The notes below the pieces were generated by a model. That model was not told the DNA's origin and searched no databases. It was given only the letters and a program-made list of their open reading frames with translations. From assembly GCF_028858725.1 (NCBI RefSeq), contig NC_084768.1, positions 4,323,853 through 4,387,852 on the forward strand: a stretch of 64,000 nt of DNA, read 5' to 3'. The position numbers and the translations under genes are program-made. Below are positions 23,956-37,430 of this stretch, piece after piece (position 1 is the first letter of the stretch; each line of letters begins with the position of its first letter). The DNA comes from Colius striatus. Lineage: Eukaryota; Chordata; Aves; Coliiformes; Coliidae.

Positions 23956-26725
23956 TAACCAACAGATTGGTTCATCACCTCTTGGCTCACATAATTACAG
24001 TCCTTTGAAGCTCTGTCACTCTGTGCACCTCGTGCCTGGTTTTTTCCTAATGTGGAAATCATTATTTATGGCCTGAAAACACAACTTCAGATTCCTGGTG
24101 TAGCTAATGATTTAGGAAAAGGCTGAAGGGATGCTGGAATAGATGCTGTGCCTCAGAGGTAGTTACACTCTCCATAATGCCTTGCTCCAGGGACAACAGC
24201 AAAAAGTTGCCTTTCCTTTCAGATGGAGCTTATCTCCCTACTCTCCAGGCAGTTACCTGTCCCTGTTTCTCCTGTTACTTCATATGTATGGTGGGCAGTT
24301 GTCCCATTGTCAGTTTTAGCTTTCTTTGCTATCTTTTGTGTGCACTTCAGCTTTGTTTTGTAAGGCCTTCTGGCTTTTTTTTGGCAGTCTTAGACATTTG
24401 GAAAGTGTCTTTTTCCACTTGGATTTAGCATTACCCCAATCAGCTGCTCTCGTCAGTAGATATTTGTGTATACACCTTGTTCATTAACAAAGAAAAATCA
24501 TTGCTAACTCAGCATCTGAGTGTCTGATTTACCTTTTGTCCTGTGCATGCAGGGCCATGAAGGAACCTCCTAGAGAGACCTTTGTAAGCTATTTAAACAA
24601 ACCTTTTCAGATTCATTTGTTGATCCTTGATACAGCACCAGTCTCTGGGCTCTTGTGGCTTCAGCAGTTTGGCTGGGCTTTTATTGTTTGTTTTTGTTGT
24701 TGTTAATTGGAATCTCTTGAGTACTGAAGTCTTCAAGTGTTATTACTGGATAGTGTTAGCTAAGGTCTGTTCCTCCTGTAAATGCCTGGCAGAGAGTGTT
24801 TGCAGCTCTGGATTTGGCGACCTCATCCTGGAGTAAGTTTCTTGCTGAGCACACCTCAGCACCTGAACAAAATTATGTTGATTTCAGTAGAATTCACATC
24901 TGTAGTGTAAACAAGGTGATGGATTGTAGCTAACCTTGCTTTTAGGAAAGTATGAGCAGTGAGACCACAACTGGAGAGCTGTGTTAACATCTAATAGGGA
25001 CAAACGTGTCTGTGGCACTCCTTGCATAGGGCAGCTGCTGCTCACTGTAGGGCATCTCTGGAGTCAAGCAAGTAAGAGACTGACTGTGTGTGCAACCAGG
25101 GAGGGAATGTGCAGGGAGAGAAGCCTGGGTCCCTGAAAGCCAGTGTTTCACAGTAGAATTAAATGGTTTCCTGCCCTGACTCCTTATATTCTTACCCTTT
25201 CCTGCCCTATTACCTTGTTCAGACAAGGTGTGACGTGGTAATGGCAAGGAGAAGTAGAAACCAGGATGGGGATATTGGCGTTTAAGTCTCTCTTATAATA
25301 AAGAGGTGATGTTTGTAGTAACACTATGTAGATCATGCTTCCCTGGTATACATTCCAAACCCCTTCCTTAAGGACTTCTGAGCCAGGCATTGAGTCTGTG
25401 TGTTACCTGGTCTTGGTTGGCTTTCTTCCCTCACCTGTATCTGACTGCTTCTTAAAATCCATTTATAACATTGCCTTGTGTACAGTTCTGCTGCAAGGAG
25501 GTCAAGAACAATTATCCAGCTGGATTTGTTTTCTGTGTATCATAAAATCAGTGTTATCTTTGTAGGTTTAGAACACTTGAAAATAGCTACACAGAGAAAC
25601 AGACCTTTGAGTGTGATACTGAGCTGTAGAAATCACACAGCATTTTGACTAGTGTGTATTATTAGCTACGTAATCATCTTTAACCTCACATTGTTAGTAT
25701 TAGCCTAGAGAATCACAGCTTTTTTTACAGTTCTCAAACCAATGCATCCAAATCTTTTTTCAAGCCTATCCAAACTTGGTGGTGAAAATGTAATTGATTT
25801 ACAGGGATGTACTACTGGCAGTAAGTACTGTGCCAATGAACTATATGGCATGACAATCCTGCTGTAAAATTCCTTTCAGGAGAGATGCCTCAGTATAATT
25901 AGAAAGTTATAGAACACAACTGCATTTACACTTGCTGAAATTGTTTTCCTAAGTGAAAGTAAAGCTATTTTAAGTTGTATCTATATAGTGCACAGAAATA
26001 TGCCTCAGACACGAGCAGAGATCCCTGATTTTTGTCAGGGGCTGAGGCCTGGGTGAAGAGTGGAATACACTTTGCTGCCTTCTGATTGTGGTGTACAGAT
26101 GTTCTGTATGTGCTGGCAAACACAGAGGTGTGATGTACCTCATTGAATATCCAGGGGGAGTCTCTGACATTATTTCAGTATGCATGTGCTCTTTGCACAG
26201 TTTTTAGCAGTTTGGTAGTTACAGAATAGACACCAAGGGACATATTTTCAAACTGGGCTTTAACCTCCATCTATAAAAAAACACATTTGACTTCTACTGA
26301 AAGACATTTTTCGGTGAAAATTGGGTAATTAAGAATTTAATCACCCCTTTTCAAGTGAAAATAACGTTTTCTGCACAGAAAAAGCAGCAAAGTTGTAGAG
26401 TCTTCATTCTAGAGAGCTGTTTGGAAGATCGATACAGAGGCTGAAATCACCTGTTTACCTTAAAAGTAACTGGATGGTAAATCCCTTGAAAATGCTTTGT
26501 GCTTGGTATCCAGAAGAGGAGGAGCCAAGGCAGAGTGAGGCACTGAGCTGCAGAGGTGACCTTGTTTTATCCACGAGCGTACAGATAGTGGGTAACATTT
26601 GATAGGTTTGTCCCATTGCTCTGGAAATGATGTGCTGGTTTTTGTCTTTCAAAAGGATAATAGAATTATTTTGGTTGCTGGAAATATCACTGATCTAAAG
26701 CACTGTTTTCTGGTCTTTTTAATGA

Positions 26726-26840
26726 ACACCTGGCTGCCTTCCTGAGTGACCTGAACTAGGCAGACTTGCTGGAGCAGGGAGGTTGGACTGGATGATCTTT
26801 AGAGGTCCCTTCTAACCCCTACCATTCTGTGATTCTGTGA
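26726..26840 (+). mobile_element. CR1 LINE 3' fragment
   Basis: Sense 3' end of about 115 bases: cctgagtgacctgaactagg (end of ORF2), a stretch with ttggactggatgatctttag, and a tail attctgtgattctgtg. All upstream CR1 sequence is missing, consistent with strong 5' truncation at insertion. Confidence 0.9.
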
Positions 26841-27873
26841 AAGACACTCCAGATTTGGGGTGAATGGGAGTGATTCCAGGACTCAAGACAATCATCTTGT
26901 CTCTTTACTGGAGACTCGTGACTTAGCTTCATGGTAGCTCATGACAATGTTAATCAGCTGGATATACAGATGTTAACTCGTTGTTCATTGCTTCCATGCA
27001 AAGGCACGTGGCACTTCCAAAGATGTTGAAAGCTTTGCCTAAAAAGTGATGGTTTATGGGATTGTACATAAAGCTCATACTGACTTGATACTTGGAAAAG
27101 ATCAGTCTTAACAAAAGCAACTTCATCTTATTTCAGAAGTATGTCCAGGGGACAAAGGCAGACGTGCTAACCTGGGAATGGAAAGGTTCCTGTTTCCAGT
27201 TACCCCTCACATTTCCTGCAGAGAGACTGTGACAAGCTAAGACAATATGAGAATCTTCATTTTCATCTAAAGTTTATTTCAACTCTGGGATGTATAGGCT
27301 CTATTTTTTTATGTCATGCTGTCCTGCCTTGAAATGTGTCACTTCATTCACCCAGCTGGTGGTTTTATGCTCAGCTACCCTTAAAGATAGCGAGTCCTGA
27401 ACTTAAGGAAACCTTTATTCCTTTTTGTCACCAGAGTGCAAATACTGGCAGGCAGCTCAAAACACAGACCACACACTGCTCAGGGAGAAATGTGCTCTGA
27501 AGGATCCTCCTGTTCAACAACCAGGCTGCAAGAGCCAGTTGAGTTAGCTGTAGCACTGATTTACAGCGTAGTGCATGACAAAATCCAGCCCAGAATAATG
27601 AATGTATTATTCATGTTGCATTCATTTCGTTCTTCAAAACTACCTTCTCTGACTTGAGAGGGTGATGGATATTGCCAGGTGCTTATATAATTCAGACTCT
27701 ATGAAAATTAATTTAGTGGCATGCTCTGACATTTCAGAGCACTTTGGTAATACAAATGATGATGGCTTCTTTAACTTTCTTGATGCTTGCATATGTCAGT
27801 GCAGCAAGATGTATTGTTATTTGCCTAAACTAAGAATGATTCAAAAATTTGTGACTTGTTACACTTCTGCTTT
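26841..27873. other. Unique DNA, no gene recognised
   Basis: Only short frames (up to 74 codons) and no repeats noticed. Confidence 0.5.
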
Positions 27874-28089
27874 CATAGAATCATAGGATGGTAGCGTTTG
27901 GAAGGGATCTTTAGAGACCATCCAGTCCAGCTCCCTGCAGAAGCAGGGTCACCTAGATCAGGTCACACAGGAACTTATCCAGGCAAGTCTTGAAGACCTC
28001 CAAGGAAGGAGCCTCCACAACCCCTCTGGGCAGCCTGTGCCAGGGCTCCCTCACTGAAACACTCAAACAGTTTCTTCTTATATTTAAGG
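27874..28089 (-). mobile_element. CR1 LINE 3' fragment (young type)
   Basis: Inverted copy starting with catagaatcataggatggtag, containing gtcacctagatcaggtcaca and caaggaaggagcctccacaa, and ending after cagtttcttcttatatttaa where the CR1 homology breaks off. It retains only the last roughly 45 codons of ORF2, in antisense. Confidence 0.93.
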
Positions 28090-30710
28090 ATTTTTTTATA
28101 AACACTTCTATTGCATGGAAAATCCCAGGGAAATAATGGCAAAGTGTGTAACAGCTGGAAAATAAGAACTTTTTCTATGTGCTGACTTCTATCATCTGTG
28201 ATTCTGTGAGACACACAGAGCACGCTGCAGAAGGTGCCATCCTGGATTCCTTCCCATGGAGCTTAAGCACCTACCAATAGTGAGTGAGATGGGCTGGCTG
28301 AAAGACCTCCCAGTCTTCTTTCTAAGGATGTGTAGCACTTGCTTGTATTTGCTTGAAATAAACTCAGGCTGGGTATGAGTCATATGAAATATATATATAT
28401 TTAGATTGCTTACCACGATTCTGATTTTCCAATGTGAGCCTGGTATGGCCATAAATTAGTTTTAGGAAAATAATCTCAGGAACAGACAGTCTGAAGATTG
28501 TGGTACAAAATACCTGAGGTTTCCAAGATGCACCTGCAGCCGTGGCACTGGCTCCCGTGTGAGGTTTCACATGAGTTCTCATGTTGCAAACATTGCCAGA
28601 CCTTTAAGTAAACAACCTGCTGGGATTCAGATTACTCTGGATCAGGGCTTTTAGGTCACTACCATGGCCCAGCTGGGCATGGTGTGGCTCCAGGCTAGCT
28701 CACTTTGTTAGTCAGTTGCCCTTAGATTCTTCGACTCATGCTTTGTCAGTGTATATGTATTGCCTTCTGTCTTCCTCTGTGAACTTCTGATTCTGTTGGC
28801 TGATTTCAGTCAAACTTGACAGAGTTGTCCAGTATACTTAAGTATTTAAACATTTGGGGACAGAAGGAAAAGAAAACTCATAAGTGTCCTCAGAAGATGA
28901 GGAAAGATGTAAAATCAGCTCATATGGCATGGGAGAACTCCAAAGCAAACAGACTTTCCAAATATCCCTACTGCAGAAAAAGCTGTAGTTGACCAGAAGG
29001 AAGTGGAGCTAAAAGCATGTACCTAGTGGATACATGTGTATCTCTATAAAAGCACATATCCATAGGAAAGCAGGCTTGGCTACTGCTAAGAATCATGGAA
29101 TGACTTATTTTTCCAGGTGTGGAGCCTATGAAGAGAGAGCATGCACATTGACAGGGAACTTGGTTTCACATGCTCACTTTAAAGTTTGGCTTTTCTTTAA
29201 TGAGAAGCTTCCATTTGCAGTTTTAGATAGTAATCACCACTTGAAGAGGTGGCTTGTGGGTTTTTTTTTCATGTGACAAGGAAAGCTGTTAATCTGAAGA
29301 AGTGCCATTGTTTCTGCTGAATGGTGGTATTGATTGTTTTCAGAGAAATTCCTTTCTCTGTGTGTGACAATTGGTTTCCAGACTTACTGTACAGAAATTG
29401 CAGTAAACATTCTGCTAGTGGAAGAGAGCAGTATCTGATATTAAGGGATAAGGTAGGTGCTCTTCTCTAGGGTAGAATCTTCTCCTGGGCACTCTCTATA
29501 GATGCATCTAGTTTTTCATCTTTGAGATGAAATGATATATTAAAGAAAGACAATCTGTTGTGTAGGGAAGGGTGTTTGGTAGTGCTTCATTCCGTGTGTG
29601 TTATTTCCATGGTGATCTGAGGTGGCAATGCTTTCCTCCAGTTCTTCACATTCCCCCCAATTCTTTGAATGTTCCTATTGGAAATGAAGTGTGATATATC
29701 CATTTGGAGAGTGATTTTCCAATAGTTAGTATTTGATTTACTAGGAAACCCAAAGTATTAGACTATTTTTTGCAATCTGTTATATTACATTATATCCAGT
29801 TTTCTGTCTCCTTGTGGAAAGTCACAGTACCTCAAATAGCACATTCATCTTATTGATGCTTATAGGAAATAACCTTTTGTGCCTCTAATGAGATTAGCTG
29901 TCTTTGGTACAAAGCTCCTCTCCTAAAACAGCAGTGAAATAAGGAAAAATGGATTTGATACTTTCTAAGCCCATATTCAACCGTGTAATTGTTGTGGTGC
30001 ATTCAGTATGAACCCTCGGTTCCAGATGGCAACTGTCATAGCAGGAGACTGGATGGAGAAAGAGAGACACTGCTGAGAGCAAAAGTGTTCAAGAAGAAGG
30101 AATAGAAATAATAGCAAACTGTGTAGGTGGAAGTCAAGTCATCACCTTATTTAAGACAATGGTGGTCTGGAGAGTTCCAGTGTCTGGTGCATAAATACAC
30201 ATCCAAACTCTTCAGTTAGTGCAGGAATGTTTTGACAGTTTTACCAGTCATTAGAGATAGTAATGTTGATGTCTGAGTTGCCCTTCACTGGGTATATGTG
30301 AGTTCCTGGCAGGTCATTGGGCTCAGCCCCTGGAAGTTAGTCAGGAGTATACTTTGTGCTGCTTGCTTGTACAGAACTGATTATACTGAAAGATGGTTTT
30401 AGCTGAAGCTTTTCTAGTCAGCTTTGTTCAGGTCCTAAGATCCTGCTATGAAAGACTGCCTGGAGGAGTGTCAAATCCATGGCACTGAGTGCTTAGTGTG
30501 ACAGTCTTTCAGTTTATTTCTTAATGTACAACTATCCTGAGGGGAAGGGACAGAAAGGATTTCCAAGTTGTGAGCAAGACATACCGGGAAGTGAGAAAAA
30601 AAGGGTTTCACAATTATTAGTAATCCAATTCTGCACTAAGGACTTGCTTATGAGAGAATGAGACGGACCCTGCCACATTTACAAAGGCTCTCAAGTGATA
30701 CCCACCTGTA
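28090..30710. other. Unique DNA, no gene recognised
   Basis: AT-rich, with a short AT dinucleotide run near 28,388-28,400. No frame above 90 codons and no recognisable exon. Confidence 0.5.
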
Positions 30711-30781
30711 TTTCTGCAGGGGGGTTGGACTGGATGATCTCTAAAGGTCCCTTCCAACCCCTACCATTCTATGATTCTATG
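30711..30781 (+). mobile_element. Solo CR1 3' tail (about 70 bp)
   Basis: It starts inside the CR1 UTR phrase tttctgcaggggggttggac and ends with the tail attctatgattctatg, almost without changes relative to the young consensus seen here. Being so clean and so short, it is best read as a recent insertion that was truncated almost at once. Confidence 0.9.
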
Positions 30782-31241
30782 TTTTGGCAGTATAAAACAT
30801 TTTGTAAGAGACTTGGAAATCTGTGCATTCCAAGCAGCAGAGCCAGCCCTAGTACATCCTGCTTGAGAAGGGCACAGCATCATAGGGAAACAATTGCTGT
30901 CATGCTCGTAGTCTGGCTCTCTTATTTTAAAGGCTGTAAATCAAAGTTAGACGTTAAAAAGCAAACAAGTCAATCTGGAGAAAAATGTTTCGAAGTGGAT
31001 GAAGAATCTGACCATTTAAAACAGCTGAGACCTGGTGTTTATGAACAGAAAGAAACATGCTTTTAGTAAGAAACTAATTGTGATGTGCTGTGCCGGGTTT
31101 GCAGGTTGTCCAGGCCTCCAGCTACTGTGTGTTCTGAAGAAGTGAAGAGTTAATGATGATGCCATTGCAATTACTTTCTGCAAATGTGCATTTATGATAG
31201 CCAGAGGATGGTTTCTACCTACATAAGAGTAGCCTTCAGTT

Positions 31242-31856
31242 CATAGAATCACAGAATGGTAGGGGTTGGAAGGGACCTTTAGTGATCATCCAGTCCAACC
31301 CCCCTGCAGAAGCAGGGTCACCTAGATCAGGTCACACAGGAACGTGTCCAGGTGGGTCTTGAAGCCCTCCAAGGAAGGAGCCTCCACAGCCCCTCTGGGC
31401 AGCCTGTGCCAGGGCTCCCTCACTGAAACACTGAAACAGTTTCTTCTTATGTTTAAATGGAACTGTTTGTGTTCCAGCTTCATCCCATCACTCCTTGTCC
31501 TGTTGCTGGCTGCTATAGAAAAGAGGGATGTCCCAACCTCCTGACACCCACCCTTTAGATATTTGTAAATGTTCATAAGATCCCCCTCAGTCTCCTCTTC
31601 TCCAGACTAAACAGCCCCAGTTCCTGCAGCCTTTCCTCATATGAAAGATGCTCCATTCCCCTGATCATCTTGGTGCCCTGTGCTGGCCTCTCTCCAGCAC
31701 TTCCCTGTCCTTCTTGAGCTGAGGAGCCCAGAACTGGACACAGGACTCCAGATGAGGCCTCACCAGGGCAGAGTAGAGGGGAAGAAGAACCTCCCTTGAC
31801 CTGCTGGCCACACTCTTCTTGATGCATCCCAGGCTGCCATTGACCTCCTTGGCCAT
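31242..31856 (-). mobile_element. CR1 LINE, 5'-truncated copy (young type)
   Basis: Antisense copy with a clean inverted tail (catagaatcacagaatggtag) and UTR. The minus-strand frames 31,665-31,856, 31,573-31,827 and 31,322-31,576 together cover the last part of ORF2, but small deletions split them, so no intact protein remains. The 5' end is truncated at the [12 protein letters not shown] region. Confidence 0.95.
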
Positions 31857-33399
31857 CTCAGTTCAGTGCTATCCAAAGTGTTAAAGTGGGAATCAGTGAA
31901 GTACTCATGGGTTAGCTAGGTGCAGGCTGAGCTGGAGAGGAAGGATGCAAACTGTATTAGGAACATGTACCTTACGCTGTGTTTGGACATATTTATAGCC
32001 AAGAATACCTAGAAACCAGACTTTTATGTTTAAATATAGTTACTACTTGCAGCAAGGGATTCTCAAACGTTTATTCCACTGTAGCACCTTTAGTGGAGAA
32101 ATTTATGAGACTATTGTCTTGTTTCTTGTTTTATCCTTTCCTCATGCAAAATTAATGAAAAAGTAAATGTAAAGGAGAATTCCTTTTCTGGTGTGTTGAC
32201 ACTGGTGTTTACTCATCTGAGGCTGAATTTCTAAAGCTAAATCTGTCCTTTTCTCCTTTATAGACAGAACAGTATCAGTATGCGTAGGCTGAATAACGTC
32301 CAGGCTATCCACACAGTTTCAGTTGCTGACGAGTTTGCTGGATGAAGCATTCGAGTGTTTGGTTTTTTTTAATCCAGACTTATTTCCTGGTGGGTTTTTC
32401 TTTCTTCTTGATTTGTTTTTTGTCTTTAAAGTTTCAGGTTTAAAAACTGTCAGAAAGGCTTCTAAGGAGCAATGGCAATCACTTATTGTTCCTAAACGTT
32501 GTCACAGTAGTTTTGAACTTATGGGTGCTGCAAGTATCTGATGCAGAATGTCCAGTTCTGGCAGGGAGTGTTTCTGAAATGAGATTGTTCCTCTTGCCAT
32601 GTTTTTTAAGAAGAATTAATAACTGTGAAGGGTACAGCTCTTTTGTGTACTTGATAGACTTTGTTACACGTTCTCCTTCATTTCCAGAGTATTCCTGCCT
32701 CACAGAGAGCCCTGTCCAAAGTGATAATACCATACAATTAAAGACTGGGTCACATTGTAGGCATAAAAATAGGTAAAATTAAGGTTATAAGGGCAACCTA
32801 TTTTGGACATTTGTTAACTTTGAAGTGCTTGATTTTCCAGCTTCTTTTGAACTAGTTTTTGTGGAGGACCTTATAGAAGCACAATCACATACTGCCATTT
32901 CCTATGCCCAATGGGGAAATAACGAAGGAAAGGAGCCGAGAGCTATGAGACTGTCTTTCAAAGGCTTTCAGATATTATTGTTACTGGACCTATAAATATT
33001 GCTGAAAAGCCTTTATGAAAGTGGTTTTCCCTGGGGATGCTGTACAAAGCAACAGTGTTCACTGGTAGAATGTAGACAGCTTTAATACAGGGCTTTTAAA
33101 CATTGTTGCTTCTATTACTGTCTTTATTCTAAAAACATTGAATAAAGCCATTTCTGACACGTGCTTTTTTCCTTCTATAGAGATGTTTTCTTGTCCTGGA
33201 TCATGTCTAACTGGGGCTGTGGGTGACTGGTACTGGCTGGCTTTATGTCATGCAGCTGTCAAGTGGTCAGATTAAGTCATGCAAGCCAATGAATGAGCTG
33301 GCCTCACTATTTAGTGAGTATCTTAGTTTGGGGACATTTCTGTATTTGTCTTTCAGTTCCATCAGTATTGTCTAAGTAAGAGTTGTCCAGACTGTGTTT
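31857..33399. other. Unique DNA between two CR1 copies
   Basis: AT-rich. The longest frames (96 codons plus and 84 codons minus around 32,480-32,780) show no recognisable family. Confidence 0.5.
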
Positions 33400-34157
33400 C
33401 ATAGAATCACAGAATGGTAGGGTTGGAAGGGGTCTTTAGAGGTCATCCAGTCCAACCCCCCTGCAGAAGCAGGTTCACCTAGATCAGGTCACATAGGAAT
33501 GTGTCCAGAAGGGTCTTGAAGCCCTCCAAGGAAGGAGCCTCCACAACCCCTCTGGGCAGCCTGTGCCAGGGCTCCCTCACTGAAACACTGAAACAGTTTT
33601 TTCTTATATTTAAATGGAACTTTTTGTGTTCCAGCTTCATCCCATCACCCCTTGTCCTGTTGCTGGCTACTATAGAAAAGAGGGATGTCCCAACCTCCTG
33701 ACACCCACCCTTTAGATATTTATAAATGTTCATAAGATCCCCCCTCAGTCTCCTCTTCTCCAGACTAAACAGCCCCAGTTCCCGCAGCCTTTCCTCATAT
33801 GAAAGATGTTCCAGTGCCCTGATCATCTTGGTGGCCCTGCACTGGCCTCTCTCCAGCAGTTCCCTGTCCCTCTTGAGCTGGGGAGCCCAGAACTGGACAC
33901 AGGACTCCAGATGAGGCCTCACCAGGGCAGAGCAGAGAGGGAGCAGAACCTCCCTTGACCTGCTGCCCACACTCTTCTTGATGCCCCCAGGCTGCCATTG
34001 GCTTCTTGGCCACGAGGGCATGTTGCTGGCTCATGGTTAGTTTGTTATCAACCAGCACTCCCAGGTCTCTCTCTCTCTGCAGAGCTGCTCTTCAGCAGTT
34101 CAACCCCCAGCCTGTCCTGGTGCAGGGGGTTGTTCTTTCCCAGATGCAGGACTCTGC
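33400..34157 (-). mobile_element. CR1 LINE, 5'-truncated copy with intact ORF2 C-terminus
   Basis: Antisense copy running from the inverted tail (catagaatcacagaatggtag) to about the NNPLHQDRLGVELL segment at 34,090-34,140. The minus-strand frame 33,479-34,021 is open for 180 codons to the natural ORF2 stop, and the upstream segment [19 protein letters not shown] lies in a neighbouring frame, so one small indel near 34,000 disrupts it. Among the least decayed copies in the window, yet far too short to move by itself. Confidence 0.95.
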
Positions 34158-34478
34158 AAACACACTGTGTTTGTGGCTGCTTGAGCTACCTTCCTGTTCC
34201 CATATGCTATGTCTGCCTCCAAAAGAGCGTGGGTACTCGTCACAGGTACAGCTAAGGATGCAGTGCTTCTCTGGGGAAGGTGCTTTCAAGCTGCAGTCCA
34301 CATTAAGCATCCTGCTTTGAGGAGAGATTTGGTTGCCTGGAAACTGCAGCTGGTCAAACTGTAGAATTTCAGTCAAAGGAAGTTCTGGGGTTTTCTTTTT
34401 TGGGGTTGGAACAAAGACTGCAGAATTTCTTAGAAAACCACCAAGAAGTGGTCAGTTGAGACATGTCATTGCAATACA

Positions 34479-34672
34479 GCCCCTCAGCCCCACAGCCACA
34501 GCTTTGGAATCCTGCCAGGGATGGGGAATCCAGCACAGCCCTGGGCAGCCTGTGCCAGAGATGACAGCCTTTGTGGTGAAAAATACCAATGTCCAATCTA
34601 AACCTCTCTTGGCACAATTTGAGGCCTTTTCCTCTCATCCTGTCACTTTCTACTTGGGAAAAAGAGTCAAAC
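34479..34672 (-). mobile_element. CR1 LINE fragment, divergent subfamily
   Basis: Plus-strand phrases of antisense CR1 are recognisable: ggaatcctgccagggatgg, gccctgggcagcctgtgcc, ccaatctaaacctctcttgg and the run ttgaggccttttcctctcat. This is a different UTR and ORF2 end from the neighbouring young copy. No octamer tail is present. Confidence 0.7.
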
Positions 34673-37071
34673 TTTCCATGTTGGCTTAGGGAGCCTTAAG
34701 CTCTTTTGTGGGTTGCTGCACAGGGATGTGTGTCTCCTGCTTTTACTGGCTACTCACAGGTCTGCAGGGGCAGTGCTGTCAGGCTGGGGCCAGTGTGCTG
34801 TCTGACACACTGCTGTATTTGATAGTCATTGGATCAAAATACCAGCAATCACGCCCTGCTGAGCTCAAGAACAACCTGATGCAAAGGAGATTTTCTTTTA
34901 TTTCTTGAGCTTCATGATCTGCTTCTTTCCTAACTGCTTACAAGCTTGAGTGAAGGGGATGGAGATTGATGTTTGGCAGTTCTTCGGCGTTGTGCTCACA
35001 CTATTGAACTGTGATGAGGATTGTATGGAGAGCTTCTGGAAAAAAAGAACTGGAGATGCAGAATGAATCCTTTCCCCTCTTTCTCAGTTGAGTTTCACCC
35101 CAAATTGTGTTATTGGCAAATCTGTGTATGGCAGAAACGTTTCTATTGCATCACTAAAAGGGAATCAGTAACATTTGTGTTTGTCTCAGGTGTCTGTTAT
35201 AATTTTTCCCTCTGTGATCCATGGTAAGTGTAAAGATGTCAGAACTGGCCTACTGTAGAGAGACATTTGATTTTATGAGATTATCAAGCTTTCCATGGAA
35301 GAGGACCACAGCTGTATTAGCTGACTGACAATAGGAAGCCCTCATTTTGGAGACACAACTTAGCCTTTCCTTTTTACACTTTGAAATTGTTTTCATTTTG
35401 CTTCATGGGTTTTAAAGTTAAAGCTACACAGCTCTCAGCACAAGCATTGTAATGACTTCATCCAAAGCTGTCCTTTCAAAGCAGATGCTGTCCTGCTTGC
35501 TTTAAATTGGCTTTTTCTTTACCCATACTTTAATTAAAATGTATTCTTCTTTTTGTTTTTCTCCTAAAGAACCCACTACATGAAAAACTGTTGCGACTCC
35601 AAATGGTCACTGCCTGGAACTCTGCAGCTACAGCAACAGCTACCAAAAAAAGCATTAAAAAAGGATGTGTGTTCTTGTAAACTGAGCTAATTAGTTGGTG
35701 CTTATACTCATGTGTGGTCCTGGAAGGGTACTCTTACTAGATTTTCATTCCAATGTCTACACAAAAAGGAGGAAAGCATTGAATCATTTGAGTAACTTAA
35801 CTGACAACATAGCACTTGCTAGTGTACAGTGTGAAATACCAAGTAGTTTTCAGACTTCTCCATTAATTTTGAAACAAGTGTTACTCCTAGTCCTGTCAGA
35901 TGAAATCCACTGAAATAAATGGCACTCTCTCAGATTTACACAAGGGCAGTGAGAGCAGGTTCTGGCTACCCACTGATTATCATTTGATAGCTGAGATACC
36001 AGGAGGCAGCTCTTGATGAGAGCAGAATACCAGTGTCTTTAAGGTTGTAAATGTACTGGATAAGCTTCAAAATGTCAGTGAAAACTCACCTTTCATTGAA
36101 TTGTCTCAGTCTTGAAATCAAAGGTTTTGTCTTGCTTGATAGGCTTTAAATCTACTTGAGAAGGTGATGTTGCAATTAATGAAAAAGCAAGCAAACAATG
36201 AACAGCAGTCTAAATCTGTCCAAAGGCTCTACTGTATTTTTATTGTTGTGGTATTTTGAAATGAAGGAAAAGGGATTATTTGCAAGGCAGGCATTGAAAT
36301 GAAAGCAAATGAGGACAGTACCAAATGAACAGAAGCAGTTTGTAGCAGTATGGGAACAGCTTCTCAATAGTCTCTGTGCTTCTTTCTCTGAAGAAACCTG
36401 TGTTGAAGAACAAAATCTATGTACTGGTAGGTTTTTAGCAGTAGAAACTGGAGGCCTGCTTGAGGTTTTTCTTAACTTTGTCTTGAAGTATTTTCTGTTT
36501 TTTCCAGTTTTTTGCTATTTGTGACATTTCAGCCGCAGTGAGTTGGGTTCATGTCTGCAGTCCAGGTCTCGGAGTTGCTTGGCACAGGGAGTGATTTGAA
36601 AGAATCCAATTTGCTTTTATACTTGATCAAGGAAAAGAACCCGTAACAGATGTCAAAATGTATCAGAGCAAGTGCATTGGGAGTAGCACTTGGAAAACTC
36701 TGAACTTCTGCCTGTCCTGTGGCAGCTGAGCAAGGAGCGAATGAACATATCCTCAGGAAGGGCAGGTCTGCAGTGTCTGGTTTACAGCAGCATTTTGCTC
36801 TCTGGGAATATACATGTTTTTCTGCAAGCTTTTCTGCAGGACTCAAAAGCTCCTTCCTATACTGTGGGGTTTTTTTTGAACAAGGTACTTTTTTTAGCAT
36901 AGATTATAAATATATATATATATTAAAGCAGCAGATTCTCCATCACCTTCAGCTAAGGAATTTTTGCTCTTAATAAGAAAATCTTGCTGGGACAAAGAAA
37001 ACTTGTGACCACAGAAATGAATGTGTAGATATTTGAGATTCTGAAAGCTACCAATCAGGGCTAATTAATGT
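34673..37071. other. Unique DNA, no gene recognised
   Basis: AT-rich. It contains a short TA run at about 36,909-36,922 and a minus-strand frame of 123 codons (36,529-36,900) that resembles no family I know. Confidence 0.5.
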
Positions 37072-37430
37072 AAGAGGAGACTGAGGGGAGATCTTATTAA
37101 CATTTATAAATATCTAAAGGGTGGGTGTCAGGAGGTTGGGACATCCCTCTTTTCTATAGCAGCCAGCAACAGGACAAGGGGTGATGGGATGAAGCTGGAA
37201 CACAAACAGTTCCACTTAGATATAAGAAGAAACAGTTTCAGTGTTTCAGTGAGGGAGCCCTGGCACAGACTGCCCAGAGGGGCTGTGGAGGCTCCTTCCT
37301 TGGAGGTCTTCAAGACCCATCTGGATGTTTTCCTATGCAACCTGACCTAGGGGAACCTGCTTCTGCAGGGGGGTTGGACTGGATGAGCTCTAAAGGTCCG
37401 TTCCAACCCCTATCAGTCTATGATTCTATG
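37072..37430 (+). mobile_element. CR1 LINE 3' fragment (young type)
   Basis: Sense copy starting at the ORF2 segment aagaggagactgagggg (KRRLRGDL) and running through the 3' UTR with ttggactggatgagctc to a tail cagtctatgattctatg. Some UTR changes (ctgacctaggggaacc) set it slightly apart from the other young copies. Confidence 0.94.

Larger units (their letters stand above)
21355..26725. other. Unique DNA, no gene recognised
   Basis: It contains one CA microsatellite, a CpG-richer patch near 22,840-22,930 with overlapping open frames on the minus strand (up to 160 codons at 22,653-23,135, no recognisable family) and a faint CR1 tail near 23,890. Otherwise AT-rich sequence with short frames. 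Confidence 0.5.
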
